Assembly (NCBI RefSeq): GCF_000737335.2
Contig: NZ_JMCC02000069.1
Span: forward strand, 1-51,951
DNA from: Enhygromyxa salina
GTDB taxonomy: Bacteria > Myxococcota_A > Polyangia > Nannocystales > Nannocystaceae
Direction of reading: 5' to 3'
DNA length: 51,951 nt
The position numbers and the translations under genes were made by a program. The notes under the pieces are model-generated. The model searched no databases and was not told the origin of the DNA. It saw only the letters and a program-made list of their open reading frames with translations. Positions within the stretch are counted from its first letter, which is position 1; each line of letters opens with the position of its first letter. Of this stretch, positions 29,319 through 38,112 are shown in pieces.

Positions 29319-31019
29319 CTAGTCGTCACTACAAATAAACGGCGCCTTCTCAATACAATTGCGCTCCGACCACAACCCATCGTTCAAGAAGATACAGTCA
29401 AACCACCCCAGCTGATGCGAGGGCTCCCCGTTGGCCCAGGCCATGAACGAGGGCGCGCTACCGTCGAGCCAGCGGTAGTCCTCTTCCACGTCCCGATCAT
29501 TGAGCCCAAACGACCAATAGCTAGAATGAACGGCCTCTGCGGCCTCCGCGATCACAGCCATCTGCGCAGCGCTGTCAAAGCGCGCCAGCACGTGCCCCTG
29601 CGCCACACAAAAATCCCGCGCCGCGAGCCACGTGATCGAGTTGTAGCACAAGTAAAACTGACGCCCCTCGCTCTCCACCATCGGGCATTCGCACGCAGGA
29701 ACGTCATCGGCGTACCCGCTGCAATTATTGTCGATCTCATCACAGAGCTCCTCCGCGTCAGGATGGATCGCCGGATCGTCGTCGTTGCAGTCCTGAAAAC
29801 ACGGACCAAAGCCATCGTTGTCCCGATCTGGCTCCGCGCCATCGACCAGGCAGTCGAGCTGCGGCCCAAGCTCCGCCGCCCGGGCCTTGATGAAGTCCAG
29901 CGAGCGCTCGCGCCCTGACTCCACGCTCTTGGCCGAATACGGCCGCCGCGGATCCGCGCGCATTGCCTCATCGGTCAGCGCGATCGCCCGCTCGACCTCA
30001 GCCTCGATGTCCACGGCCTGAAGCTGCGTCAACGCCAATTGCGAAGCCTGGATATAGTCGACCAGACACTGCGAGTCGCGCAGGCACTTGAACCCGAGGT
30101 AGCCGGCGTGCTCGAAGGGCGTGACCTTGCGGACCAAGGCCTGGTCCAAGCTCCACGGCTGGTAGCTCCACTGATCCAGCGTGGGCTCGTGATACACAAA
30201 AAAATTATGGCCGCCGATGTGCCCGTCGAAGTGGCCAACGATCGTCTCGCCGGCCAAGAACGCCAGGAACCGAGGCAAGTCCACGCCGCCCGCGTCCGCG
30301 TAGAACACCTCGTTGGTGTCGAGCAACGCCAGCTGCGAGAACGCCAGCAGATCGTCGCGGGAGAGGTCCTCGCCCTCGTCTTGGTCCCAGCTGTCGAGCG
30401 CTTCATCGAGGTCGGCGCTCTTGTCCGACTCATACAAATTGCCGCTGGGATCCGCATAGACCCGCTCGAGGAATTCATCGTCGTACGGCTCGATGTCGAG
30501 GTACAGCCCGTAGCGCTCGCCGTTGACCCACACCTGCGCATAGCCAACCCGGGGGGCCGGCACGCCGAGCGCTCGAAACACGCGGTACCCGATCCACTCG
30601 CGCAGCATCGAGCTGTCGACCACCATGTTGTTGAGGGTGAGGCCCTCGAGCCCCAAGAAGCGGTTGCCGGGGATATACTTGTTGAACTTGATCTTGAACG
30701 AAGGCTTGTCGTCGATCGGCCGAAACGAGTGGTTGCCCTTGAGCCGGACCCCCACGTTGGCGTAGACGACCCCGTCGTACTCGAAGCTGCCGGGGACCCA
30801 CTCCTTGGGCTCGGCCTCGAGCGCGGCCCACGAACTCGCGCTCAGCTCGATCTCGAAGCGGGGCAGGCGATCGATCGAGAACAGCTCGTCAGAGTTGGTC
30901 GCGGGGCCGTCGTCGAACTGGTAGGGCGGCTGGCCGCAGGCGAGCGCGCCACACAGCGCGGCCGCCAGCGTCGAGGCGCGGCGGATCCAGGCAGCTGGCG
31001 AGGGGGCTCGAGGGGTCAT
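29319..31019 (-). CDS. CotH-kinase-like lipoprotein with MopE repeat and C-type lectin domain
   Basis: Predicted lipoprotein of 566 residues; the ATG at 31019 gives lipobox ALAC. Residues about 45-400 are a CotH domain: VGVRLKGNHSFRP, PSFKIKFNKY, then the catalytic-type HFDGHIGGHNFFVYHEP and WSLDQA. CotH proteins are atypical surface protein kinases in spore formers. Residues about 425-470 are one MopE-type Asp/Cys repeat (DRDNDGFGPCFQDCNDDD and EIDNNCSGYADD). Residues about 475-566 are a C-type lectin domain with four Cys, WxxGLND-type core, WLDGS and an ENGEPS-like WANGEPS Ca/sugar site, ending CSDD. The fusion suggests a carbohydrate-targeted surface enzyme. Divergent from the next lipoprotein, 104 bases apart. 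Confidence 0.92.
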   Translation of the reverse strand: MTPRAPSPAAWIRRASTLAAALCGALACGQPPYQFDDGPATNSDELFSIDRLPRFEIELSASSWAALEAEPKEWVPGSFEYDGVVYANVGVRLKGNHSFRPIDDKPSFKIKFNKYIPGNRFLGLEGLTLNNMVVDSSMLREWIGYRVFRALGVPAPRVGYAQVWVNGERYGLYLDIEPYDDEFLERVYADPSGNLYESDKSADLDEALDSWDQDEGEDLSRDDLLAFSQLALLDTNEVFYADAGGVDLPRFLAFLAGETIVGHFDGHIGGHNFFVYHEPTLDQWSYQPWSLDQALVRKVTPFEHAGYLGFKCLRDSQCLVDYIQASQLALTQLQAVDIEAEVERAIALTDEAMRADPRRPYSAKSVESGRERSLDFIKARAAELGPQLDCLVDGAEPDRDNDGFGPCFQDCNDDDPAIHPDAEELCDEIDNNCSGYADDVPACECPMVESEGRQFYLCYNSITWLAARDFCVAQGHVLARFDSAAQMAVIAEAAEAVHSSYWSFGLNDRDVEEDYRWLDGSAPSFMAWANGEPSHQLGWFDCIFLNDGLWSERNCIEKAPFICSDD

Positions 31020-31123
31020 GGGCGTACGGCGTTGGGTCCGGGTCGAGTATGGACCAGAGCAGGGGTTGCGTGCTCGCGGCGAGCGAGAGTTCGCGCATCG
31101 CGGGGCCGAGAACATGATACGAG

Positions 31124-32350
31124 GTGTGTGTGTGCCCAGGTCTCCGGCTCGTCTCGCTGTTCGCGCTGTCGCTCGTGCTGGGCGGCTGCGGTGGGCCAGA
31201 GGCCGACGGGGAGGACAGCGCAGAGGACAGCGACGCCGGGCCGAAGGCGTGCGAGCCGATCGCCGTGCCGGTCAGCGGGGTCCCCGGCGCGCAGCAGCTC
31301 GAGCTCGTCGCGACCCGCAGCGAGATCCCCGGTCTCGCCGATCAGCCAACCGCGCGCGGGCAGGTGTTGGGGGTGCTGACCGCGTTCGACGGCCGCCTGC
31401 ACCTTGGCTACGGCGACTACAGCGACAACACCGGGCCGATCGCCATGCACGCCTGGGACCCACGGATCGAGGACTTCGTGGACCTGGGCGTGGCGCCAAC
31501 CGAGGAGGTCCAGCACCTGTTCGCAACGTCCGACGCCCTGTACTGCCCCGCGACCGATCCCGACGGTCATCAAGAGTCCGGCGGCGTGTATCGGCTGGAC
31601 TGCGGCGCGGCGGCGTGGTCGGTGCAAACGCCGATCCCCGGCGGGGTTCATGTGTATGACGTGACCGCGCAGGGCGACACGCTGTACGCGTGCACCGGCT
31701 CGCTCAACGGCCAGCCTGCGCTGTTGATGGCTTCAAAGGATCGCGGCAAGAGCTGGACCGAAGCGCTGCGGCGCGAGTCTGGCCCCGATCGATTCTCACG
31801 GTTTTACTACTTGGGGGCGACGCCCGAATTGCTGTTTGTGAGCGGCCGCGATTCACCCGAACCAGGCGAGGCGTTCGCGTGGATCCGCCGGGGCAAAGGC
31901 GCATTCGAGCAGCTCGAGGGCCTGCCCAGCGGCTCGTTGATCCCGATTACGCTGGGTGACCAGATGGTGATCGCTGCATTCTCGGGCACGCCGGGGCGCA
32001 GTGAGTACTATGGGAGCTATCGAGTCGAGGGGCAGGGCTTCGCGGAGGATCAACCGTGGCCGGTCCACGAGGACGGGGTGCTCGAGCTGGTCACCTGGGC
32101 GCGGCAAGCCGCGGACGGCGATCGGGGTGAAGCGCTGCTGATGTTGATGGAGCGGGCCGATGGCGGGGTCAGCGTGCATCGCAGCGAGGATCTGAGCGCG
32201 GGTCCGATGGGCTGGGAGCACGTCGCGAGTATCGCGGCGGTCGAAGGGGAGACCTTCGTGTCGATGGCCTTGCTGTTCAATGATCTGTACTTGGGGACCC
32301 GCACCGGGTCGCTGTATGCGTTGCGTGAACTCGAGGCGCCGGCGGACTGA
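31124..32350 (+). CDS. Beta-propeller-like lipoprotein
   Basis: Predicted lipoprotein of 408 residues. Start is one of two GTG codons (31124 or 31130) in a GTG repeat; the signal peptide ends in lipobox LGGC, followed by a Glu/Asp/Ser linker. The body repeats short blade-like units with Ser/Asp-box or BNR character (ASKDRGKSW about 200, VHRSEDLSAGPMGWEHV near the end) and LYxxTG-type strands, indicating a sialidase/exo-alpha type or BNR propeller. No catalytic residues are seen. It is divergent from the CotH-lectin lipoprotein, with which it may share regulation. Confidence 0.8.
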   Translation: MCVCPGLRLVSLFALSLVLGGCGGPEADGEDSAEDSDAGPKACEPIAVPVSGVPGAQQLELVATRSEIPGLADQPTARGQVLGVLTAFDGRLHLGYGDYSDNTGPIAMHAWDPRIEDFVDLGVAPTEEVQHLFATSDALYCPATDPDGHQESGGVYRLDCGAAAWSVQTPIPGGVHVYDVTAQGDTLYACTGSLNGQPALLMASKDRGKSWTEALRRESGPDRFSRFYYLGATPELLFVSGRDSPEPGEAFAWIRRGKGAFEQLEGLPSGSLIPITLGDQMVIAAFSGTPGRSEYYGSYRVEGQGFAEDQPWPVHEDGVLELVTWARQAADGDRGEALLMLMERADGGVSVHRSEDLSAGPMGWEHVASIAAVEGETFVSMALLFNDLYLGTRTGSLYALRELEAPAD

Positions 32351-32419
32351 CGCAAGCGGCCCCGGCCGCCAGCGCCGCCAGGCAGCGACGCGTCGCGCCG
32401 AGGTGGTAGTGTCGACGCC

Positions 32420-32929
32420 GTGCCAGAGCCAATCCTGCTCCGCGGCGACATCACCACCGTGGACGTCGACGCGATCGTCAACGCCGCCAACCCAAAGATG
32501 CTCGGCGGCGGCGGCGTCGACGGTGCGATCCATGCCGCGGCAGGCCCCTTGTTGCTCGAGGCGTGTCGGCGCAGCCCGGCCGTCAACGGCATCCGCTGCC
32601 CCTTCGGGCAGGCCCGGATCACACCCGGCTTCGAGCTCCCCGCCCGCTGGGTCATCCACACGGTTGGACCGATCTGGCAGCGCACGCCCGAGCCGGAGGC
32701 CGTGCTGACGCAGGCCTACGAGAACAGCCTCGCGCTGGCCATGGACCACAGCCTGACCAGCGTGGCGTTCCCGGCCATCTCGACCGGCGCCTACGGGTTT
32801 CCGCTCGACGCCGCCGCGACGATCGCCGTGGGGGTCGCCCGCCGCCGCTGGGGCAGCGTGGTCGATGTCCGGTTCGTGCTCGCGCGCGCGGATGTGTTCG
32901 AGGCGTTCGAGCGCGCGCTGGCGGGGTGA
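32420..32929 (+). CDS. Macrodomain protein, probable ADP-ribosyl/O-acetyl-ADP-ribose hydrolase
   Basis: Stand-alone macrodomain of 169 residues of the MacroD/YmdB type. Key segments: LLRGDITTVDVDAIVNAAN (ADP-ribose-binding start), the catalytic loop MLGGGGVDGAIHAAAG (about 30-46), the WVIHTVGP strand and the phosphate-binding loop AISTGAYGFP (about 117-126). Enzymes of this type remove O-acetyl-ADP-ribose esters and mono-ADP-ribose from acidic residues. The GTG at 32420 is the only sensible start. It sits 69 bases after the propeller lipoprotein gene on the same strand. Confidence 0.95.
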   Translation: MPEPILLRGDITTVDVDAIVNAANPKMLGGGGVDGAIHAAAGPLLLEACRRSPAVNGIRCPFGQARITPGFELPARWVIHTVGPIWQRTPEPEAVLTQAYENSLALAMDHSLTSVAFPAISTGAYGFPLDAAATIAVGVARRRWGSVVDVRFVLARADVFEAFERALAG

Positions 32930-32959
32930 CGGGGTGACGGGACGCCGTCCTTGGCGACT

Positions 32960-33004
32960 GGGGCTCGACCGGGGCTCGACCGGGGCTCGACCGGGGCCTC
33001 GACC
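32960..33004. repeat. 11-bp tandem repeat, four copies
   Basis: GGGGCTCGACC occurs three times with period 11 (32960, 32971, 32982) and a fourth copy with one inserted C (32993-33004). It lies between the macrodomain and P-type ATPase genes. The end of the macrodomain gene just before also holds a short GGGGTGAC duplication. Confidence 0.9.
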
Positions 33005-33017
33005 CGGACGGCTGTTT

Positions 33018-33048
33018 TTGCGGCGGTTGTGAAGCCGCCGCAACCGCC
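33018..33048 (+). promoter_or_regulatory. Overlapping alternative hairpins upstream of P-type ATPase
   Basis: Two perfect stems share bases and exclude each other: TTGCGGCGG (33018-33026) with CCGCCGCAA (33035-33043), and GGCGGTTG (33022-33029) with CAACCGCC (33041-33048). The second extends to 12 bp with one mismatch (to 33052). They lie 82-113 bases before the ATPase start, where switching between structures could affect its expression. No known riboswitch is recognised. Confidence 0.35.
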
Positions 33049-33130
33049 ACAATGTTGCAAGCATAATTCGCACGGTGATCAGGCGACGTAGTCGATTGCG
33101 CCAAGCGTCCGCCGGTCCTACGAAGCCGCG

Positions 33131-35857
33131 GTGCAAGTCCCTCCCGCGAGCCCAAACTGGCACGCGAAACCAGTGGCCGAGACGCTAGCGACCCTTGGCG
33201 TCGACCCCGAGCGCGGGCTGTCCGACGCCGAGGCCGACGCGCGCCGTCGTGAGCACGGCCTCAACCAACTCGATCAGGTCGAGACGCGCTCGTGGGTCAA
33301 GATCCTGGTGGGTCAATTTCGCAGCATCGTCGTGGCGCTGCTGGGCGCCGCGATGATCTTGGCGTTTGCGACGCGCCGCTGGCCGGAGGGCCTGGCGGTG
33401 TTGGCGGTGCTGGTGATCAACGCGGGGATCGGGTTTTTTACCGAGTATCGGGCGGTCCGCTCGATCGCGGCGCTGCGCAAACTCAGCGAGCACCAAACCA
33501 GGGTCCGGCGTGACGGACACGAGCGTGAGATCGGCGCGACCGAGCTGGTGCCGGGCGACATCGTGACCCTTGGTGTCGGGGATCTGGTCCCGGCGGATCT
33601 GCGCTTGATCAGCGGCGAACACCTGCGCATCAACGAGGCCGCGCTCACCGGGGAGTCGGTCCCGGTCGACAAGCTACCCGACGAGATCGCCGAACATGCG
33701 CTGGTCCCCGAGCGCACCAACATCTTGCACAAGGGCACCAGCGTGGTCGATGGTCACGCGCTTGGAGTCGTGGTCGAGACCGGGGGCCGGACCGAATTCG
33801 GGCACATCGCCGCGCTCGCCGGTCACGCCGAGTCCGGGCTCGCGCCCATGCAGCGGAGCTTGGATCAGCTTGGGCATCGGTTGGCGTGGGTGACCCTCGC
33901 GATCGTGGGATTGACGCTATGGCAAGACCTTGGCGTGGAACGGCGCGACCCGACGCTTGCGCTGGAGACGGCGCTGGCCCTGGGGATCGCGGCGATCCCC
34001 GAGGGCCTTCCGATCGTCGCCACAATTGCGCTGGCGCGCGGCATGTATGTATTGGCCCAGCGAAACGCGCTGGTGAATCGCCTGACCGCGGTCGAGACCT
34101 TGGGCGCCACGCGGGTGATCTTCACCGACAAGACCGGCACCTTGACCGAGAACCGAATGCGCCTGCGAAAGGTGGTGACGCCCGCTGGCGAATACACGAT
34201 CGCGCTCGACGGCGGCCCGGGCGAGACCTGGGCGCGGCTGGACACGGGGACGTTGCGGGCGCTGGAGGTCGCGGTGTTCTGCAATGGCGCGTCGCTCGAC
34301 GAGCTCGCCGACGAGGACAACCCGCGCGGTGATCCAACCGAGCTCGCGCTGCTGGCCGCCGGCCGTCGGCTTGGGCTCGAGCGCAGCACGGTGCTCGAGC
34401 AAATGCCCGAGCTCCGGGTCGAGCGCTTCGAGCCGCGCGTGGAGAAGATGGCGACTTTTCACGCGCTCGACGGCAAGGTCTACGTCACAGTCAAGGGCGC
34501 TCCCGCGGCGGTCTTGGCGGTCTGCACCCAGATCGTGGGCGCGACCGGAGAGGGCGGCGCCCCCCTGACCGAACAACAACGCAGCGCCTGGCAGGCCCAG
34601 GCGGCGGCGCTTGGCAGCGAGGGCCTGCGGGTCCTGGCGCTGGCGGACAAGCAGGTCGACTCGGTCCGGGCCCGGCCCTACGAGCAGCTGCGCTTCGTCG
34701 GCCTGGTCGGTCTGCTCGATCCGCCGCGCGCGGGCGTCAAGGCGGCGATCGACAGGTGTCAGGCCGCCGGGATCCGGGTTGCGATGGTCACCGGGGACCT
34801 CCCCGAGACCGCCATGGCGATCGCCGCCGCGGTCGGCATCATCGGCGACGTCGGGGATCCCGAGGCGGTGGTCATGCACGGCCGCGATCTCAAGCCGCCC
34901 GCGCGGCTCGACGCGGCTGGGCGTGATCGCGTGCACGCGGCCAACATCTACGCGCGGGTCAGCCCCGAGCAAAAGCTCCACCTCGTGCGGATCTACCAGG
35001 GCCGACACGAGATCGTTGCGATGACCGGCGACGGGATCAACGACGCGCCCGCGCTCAAGCAGGCCGACATTGGCATTGCCATGGGCAAGCGCGGGACCGA
35101 GGCGGCCAAGCAGGTCGCGGACATGGTCCTGCGCGATGACGCGTTCGAGACCATCGTCGTCGCGGTCGAGCAGGGCCGGGTGATATTCGCCAATATCCGC
35201 AAGGCTGTCATGTTCATGCTCTGCACCAACGTCGCAGAGATCATCGCCGTGAGCGTGGCGAGCCTGGCCGGCTGGATGCTCCCGCTGCTGCCCCTGCAGC
35301 TGCTGTATCTCAACGTCCTGACCGACGTGTTTCCGGCGCTCGCGCTCGGGGTTGGGCCGGGCAGCGGGGACGAGATGCGCGATCCACCTCGCGACCCGAC
35401 CGAGCCTGTATTGACCCGGCGGCACTGGTTCGAGATCGTGGGATTCGCCGCGGTCATGGGAGCTTGTGTGCTGGTGAGCGGGCAGCTAGCGCAGCGGGTT
35501 CTGGGCCTCGACGACCCGTCCGCGGTCACGATCTCGTTCTTGACGCTGGTCCTGTGTCAGCTGTGGTTTCCGCTGAGCCTGCGCGATCCCAAGTCGGGGA
35601 TCTTGCGCAACGAGATCACCCGCAACCCATGGATGTGGGGCGCGCTGGGGGTGTGCGCCGTGCTGGTGGTCGCGGCGCTGTACCTGCCGGGGCTCTCGGA
35701 CCTGCTCGATACGCGGCCGCCATCGGTGCGCGGGTGGGCGCTGATTGTGGGTATGAGCTTGGTGCCGATGGTGGTTGGACAGATCGTCAGGATCCGGCAG
35801 AAGCTTCGCGCCGCGCCTTCAGACGCATGGGGACGCCGCCCTTGGGGCCCAGCGTGA
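33131..35857 (+). CDS. Cation-transporting P-type ATPase (P2, Ca2+-type)
   Basis: P2-type cation pump of 908 residues starting with GTG. Cation_ATPase_N at 10-75; first membrane pair about 65-105; actuator domain with LTGESVPV (about 176-183); M4 with IPEGLP (about 290); phosphorylation site FTDKTGTLT (Asp333); nucleotide-binding domain with VKGAP (about 456); hinge TGDGINDAPA (about 633); six C-terminal helices. IPEGLP in M4, NVAEI in M5 and NVLTD in M6 match PacL/SERCA/PMCA-like pumps, so Ca2+ export is most likely, though Mn2+ or Na+ members exist. Its 3' end overlaps the convergent P450 gene by 71 bases. Confidence 0.95.
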   Translation: MQVPPASPNWHAKPVAETLATLGVDPERGLSDAEADARRREHGLNQLDQVETRSWVKILVGQFRSIVVALLGAAMILAFATRRWPEGLAVLAVLVINAGIGFFTEYRAVRSIAALRKLSEHQTRVRRDGHEREIGATELVPGDIVTLGVGDLVPADLRLISGEHLRINEAALTGESVPVDKLPDEIAEHALVPERTNILHKGTSVVDGHALGVVVETGGRTEFGHIAALAGHAESGLAPMQRSLDQLGHRLAWVTLAIVGLTLWQDLGVERRDPTLALETALALGIAAIPEGLPIVATIALARGMYVLAQRNALVNRLTAVETLGATRVIFTDKTGTLTENRMRLRKVVTPAGEYTIALDGGPGETWARLDTGTLRALEVAVFCNGASLDELADEDNPRGDPTELALLAAGRRLGLERSTVLEQMPELRVERFEPRVEKMATFHALDGKVYVTVKGAPAAVLAVCTQIVGATGEGGAPLTEQQRSAWQAQAAALGSEGLRVLALADKQVDSVRARPYEQLRFVGLVGLLDPPRAGVKAAIDRCQAAGIRVAMVTGDLPETAMAIAAAVGIIGDVGDPEAVVMHGRDLKPPARLDAAGRDRVHAANIYARVSPEQKLHLVRIYQGRHEIVAMTGDGINDAPALKQADIGIAMGKRGTEAAKQVADMVLRDDAFETIVVAVEQGRVIFANIRKAVMFMLCTNVAEIIAVSVASLAGWMLPLLPLQLLYLNVLTDVFPALALGVGPGSGDEMRDPPRDPTEPVLTRRHWFEIVGFAAVMGACVLVSGQLAQRVLGLDDPSAVTISFLTLVLCQLWFPLSLRDPKSGILRNEITRNPWMWGALGVCAVLVVAALYLPGLSDLLDTRPPSVRGWALIVGMSLVPMVVGQIVRIRQKLRAAPSDAWGRRPWGPA

Positions 35858-37136
35858 TGCTGCGTCGTTCGGTCTGCGGCGCGTCAGCCTGCGCGCACTC
35901 GAGCTCGTACTCGCGCAAGATCGTGGCCAGCGCGACGCGCGATTCATAGTGGGAGAAGGCCGCGCCAATGCAGCGCCGGTTGCCGCCGCCAAACGGCAGG
36001 TACTCCCAGGGTTTGGGCTTTCGCGCCAAGAACCGCTCGGGCTCGAACGCGTGGGGGTTGGGGTAGAGATCCTCGCGCCGGTGGACGACCATGATCGCAG
36101 CCGTGACCGCGACGCCAGCCGGTAGCTCGTAGCCGCCAAACCGCCAGGGCTTGCGCAGCACCCGAAACACCGCGTCAACGACCGGGTACATGCGCAGGGT
36201 CTCGTCAATGACCGCGCCCAAGTAGGGCAAGTTGGCCAGGGCGTCGGGGGCAGGATCGGGGCCGAGCGGGTCGATCTCTTCGAGCAGCCTGCGCAGCACG
36301 GCGGGGTGGCGGTGGACGGCGTCGAGCGCCCAGGCCAAGGTGATCGCGGTGGTCTCGTGCCCGGCGATCAGCAAGGTCCGCAGCTCGTCGCGCAGGTGGG
36401 TGTCGCTCATGCGCGAGCCGTCGTCGTAGCGGGCGTCGAGCATCAATGACAGGATGTCTTCGCGGCCCTGTGTGCGGTCTTTCATGCGCTCGATCTGGGC
36501 GTAGAGCAGGCGGTCGGCCTCGTTTGAATGGCGCATGTAGGTGGCCCAGGCGCCCCGTCCAAATGGCGCGATCTGGGTCGCCTTGGAGAAGAAAAACGCC
36601 GGCTTGACCGCGTCCAATGTAGCGAGGATCACCCGCTGGAATTCCTGAACTTGCTCGCGCTCCTCGACCCCAAACACGGCGCGGACGATCGCCTCGAGCG
36701 AGATTTTGGTCGTGCAGTCGAGCGCCACAAACTCCTGGCCCGGCTGCAAGTTGGCAAGCGCCGCGCGCGATGCCTCGACCATGACCGCGCCGTAGGCCCG
36801 CATGCGCTCGCCGTGAAACGGCGGCGTCAGCAGCTTGCGCTCGCGCTTGTGGGGCTCGCCGCGCATGGTCAGCAACGAGTGCGAGCCAAAGAACGCGTCC
36901 ATCGCCTGGGTCGCGAACACGTCGAACAGCTCGCCGTCGCGGTTGGCAAACATCTCGCGGATCAATTCGGGCTCGGCGGTCATCACCAGCCGGCCATTGA
37001 GCGCCGAGGCAAACCACGGGTCGCCGTAGCGCTCCCGCATGTCTCGCATGGTCTCGTAGGGGTGCAGCGCGAATTGATAGGTGTTGCGCAGGGTTCGGCG
37101 TGATCCGTTTGGCAGGGTCGTCATCGGGTCAGTCAT
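35787..37136 (-). CDS. Cytochrome P450
   Basis: Soluble bacterial P450 of 449 residues. The ATG at 37136 was chosen; the frame is open to 37283 and another ATG lies four codons in (MTTLPNG). Motifs: I-helix AGHETT (about 258-263), K-helix ExxR in ETLRMYP (about 312), PERF (about 365), and the heme loop FGGGNRRCIG with Cys ligand about 388. It resembles CYP110/CYP102-like fatty-substrate groups in the AGHETTAIT and LPFGGG wording, but no substrate can be assigned. It lies on the same strand as, and upstream of, the NRPS gene with one plus-strand gene between, so a tailoring role is possible. No ferredoxin is adjacent. Confidence 0.95.
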   Translation of the reverse strand: MTDPMTTLPNGSRRTLRNTYQFALHPYETMRDMRERYGDPWFASALNGRLVMTAEPELIREMFANRDGELFDVFATQAMDAFFGSHSLLTMRGEPHKRERKLLTPPFHGERMRAYGAVMVEASRAALANLQPGQEFVALDCTTKISLEAIVRAVFGVEEREQVQEFQRVILATLDAVKPAFFFSKATQIAPFGRGAWATYMRHSNEADRLLYAQIERMKDRTQGREDILSLMLDARYDDGSRMSDTHLRDELRTLLIAGHETTAITLAWALDAVHRHPAVLRRLLEEIDPLGPDPAPDALANLPYLGAVIDETLRMYPVVDAVFRVLRKPWRFGGYELPAGVAVTAAIMVVHRREDLYPNPHAFEPERFLARKPKPWEYLPFGGGNRRCIGAAFSHYESRVALATILREYELECAQADAPQTERRSITLGPKGGVPMRLKARREASAGS

Positions 37137-37262
37137 GGCGATGCGTGGGTCCGCCGCGCGATCGTACTCGGTTTGCCGCGCCGGGCGCCACGCCGACGAA
37201 GGGGGCGGCCGTTCGGGCAAAAGGGGGCTTGCATCGTCGCCGCGGCGGCCCATCATGGCGCC

Positions 37263-38111
37263 GTGCGATGGGACCCCAACCACCGCAGCTCGGACCTCAT
37301 CGATCGGCGCTCGGAGGGTGGCGCTGGCGGTGGCGGCGGGCTGCTGTTCACGTTGCTCATGCTCGTGGTCCGCAGCCGCTGGGGCTGGGCTGGGGTGATC
37401 GCGGTCTTGCTTGGCTACGGGGCCCTACAGCTGTTCGGCGGCGTCGCCCAGCAAGCGTCCAGCGTCGGCGGCTCGGGTCAGGCCGGGACCGACGAGCAGG
37501 CCGCGTTCGTCGGCTTCGTGCTCGACGACGCGCAGGACAGCTGGGCCCGCAAGCTCCCGGGCTATCGCCGGGCCGAGCTGGTCCTGTTTCGCAACTCGAC
37601 CCGGACCGCGTGTGGGTTTGGCGACGCCGCGACGGGGCCGTTCTACTGCCCGGCGGATCAGCGGGTCTATATCGATCTGTCGTTCTATGACGAGCTCGAG
37701 CGCAGGCTTGGCGCCGGGGGGGACTTCGCCCAGGCCTACGTGATCGCCCACGAGATCGGGCATCACGTGCAGAACCTGAACGGCACCAGCGAGCGCGTGC
37801 ACCGGGCCTCTGGCTCGCGCCAGCGCGGCGCGAGCGGGCTCTCGGTCCGGCTCGAGCTGCAGGCAGACTGCTACGCCGGGGTGTGGGCGCACGACGCCCA
37901 GCGCAAGGGGCTGCTCGAGGTGGGTGACATCGACGAGGCGCTGACGGCAGCGGCGGCGATCGGTGATGATCGGCTGCAGAGGATGGGCCGCGGCACGGTC
38001 TCGCCCGAGACCTTCACGCACGGCACCTCGGCCCAGCGGGTGGAGTGGTTCAGGCGGGGGTACGAGCGCGGAGATCCACGGGCTTGCGACAGCTTCTCTG
38101 GCGCGCTCTGA
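37263..38111 (+). CDS. ypfJ: YpfJ-family neutral zinc metallopeptidase
   Basis: Membrane-anchored putative metallopeptidase of 282 residues (PF04228). The GTG at 37263 gives the family's usual opening (MRWDPNHRSSDLIDRR); the earlier ATG at 37173 adds an Arg-rich stretch. A Gly-rich segment and one membrane helix (about 30-65) are followed by the domain with CGFGDAATGPFYCP, HEIGHH (about 163-168, zinc site), ELQADCYAG (third ligand Glu/Asp) and FxHGTSAQR near the end. The gene is divergent from the P450 and its stop codon lies one base from the NRPS stop. Function in the envelope is not defined for the family. Confidence 0.95.
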   Translation: MRWDPNHRSSDLIDRRSEGGAGGGGGLLFTLLMLVVRSRWGWAGVIAVLLGYGALQLFGGVAQQASSVGGSGQAGTDEQAAFVGFVLDDAQDSWARKLPGYRRAELVLFRNSTRTACGFGDAATGPFYCPADQRVYIDLSFYDELERRLGAGGDFAQAYVIAHEIGHHVQNLNGTSERVHRASGSRQRGASGLSVRLELQADCYAGVWAHDAQRKGLLEVGDIDEALTAAAAIGDDRLQRMGRGTVSPETFTHGTSAQRVEWFRRGYERGDPRACDSFSGAL

Positions 38112-38112
38112 G

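Noticed and set aside
33011..33043. T5 tract plus hairpin as an intrinsic terminator after the macrodomain gene
   Set aside because: The T tract precedes rather than follows the stem on the plus strand, and on the minus strand it becomes an A tract.
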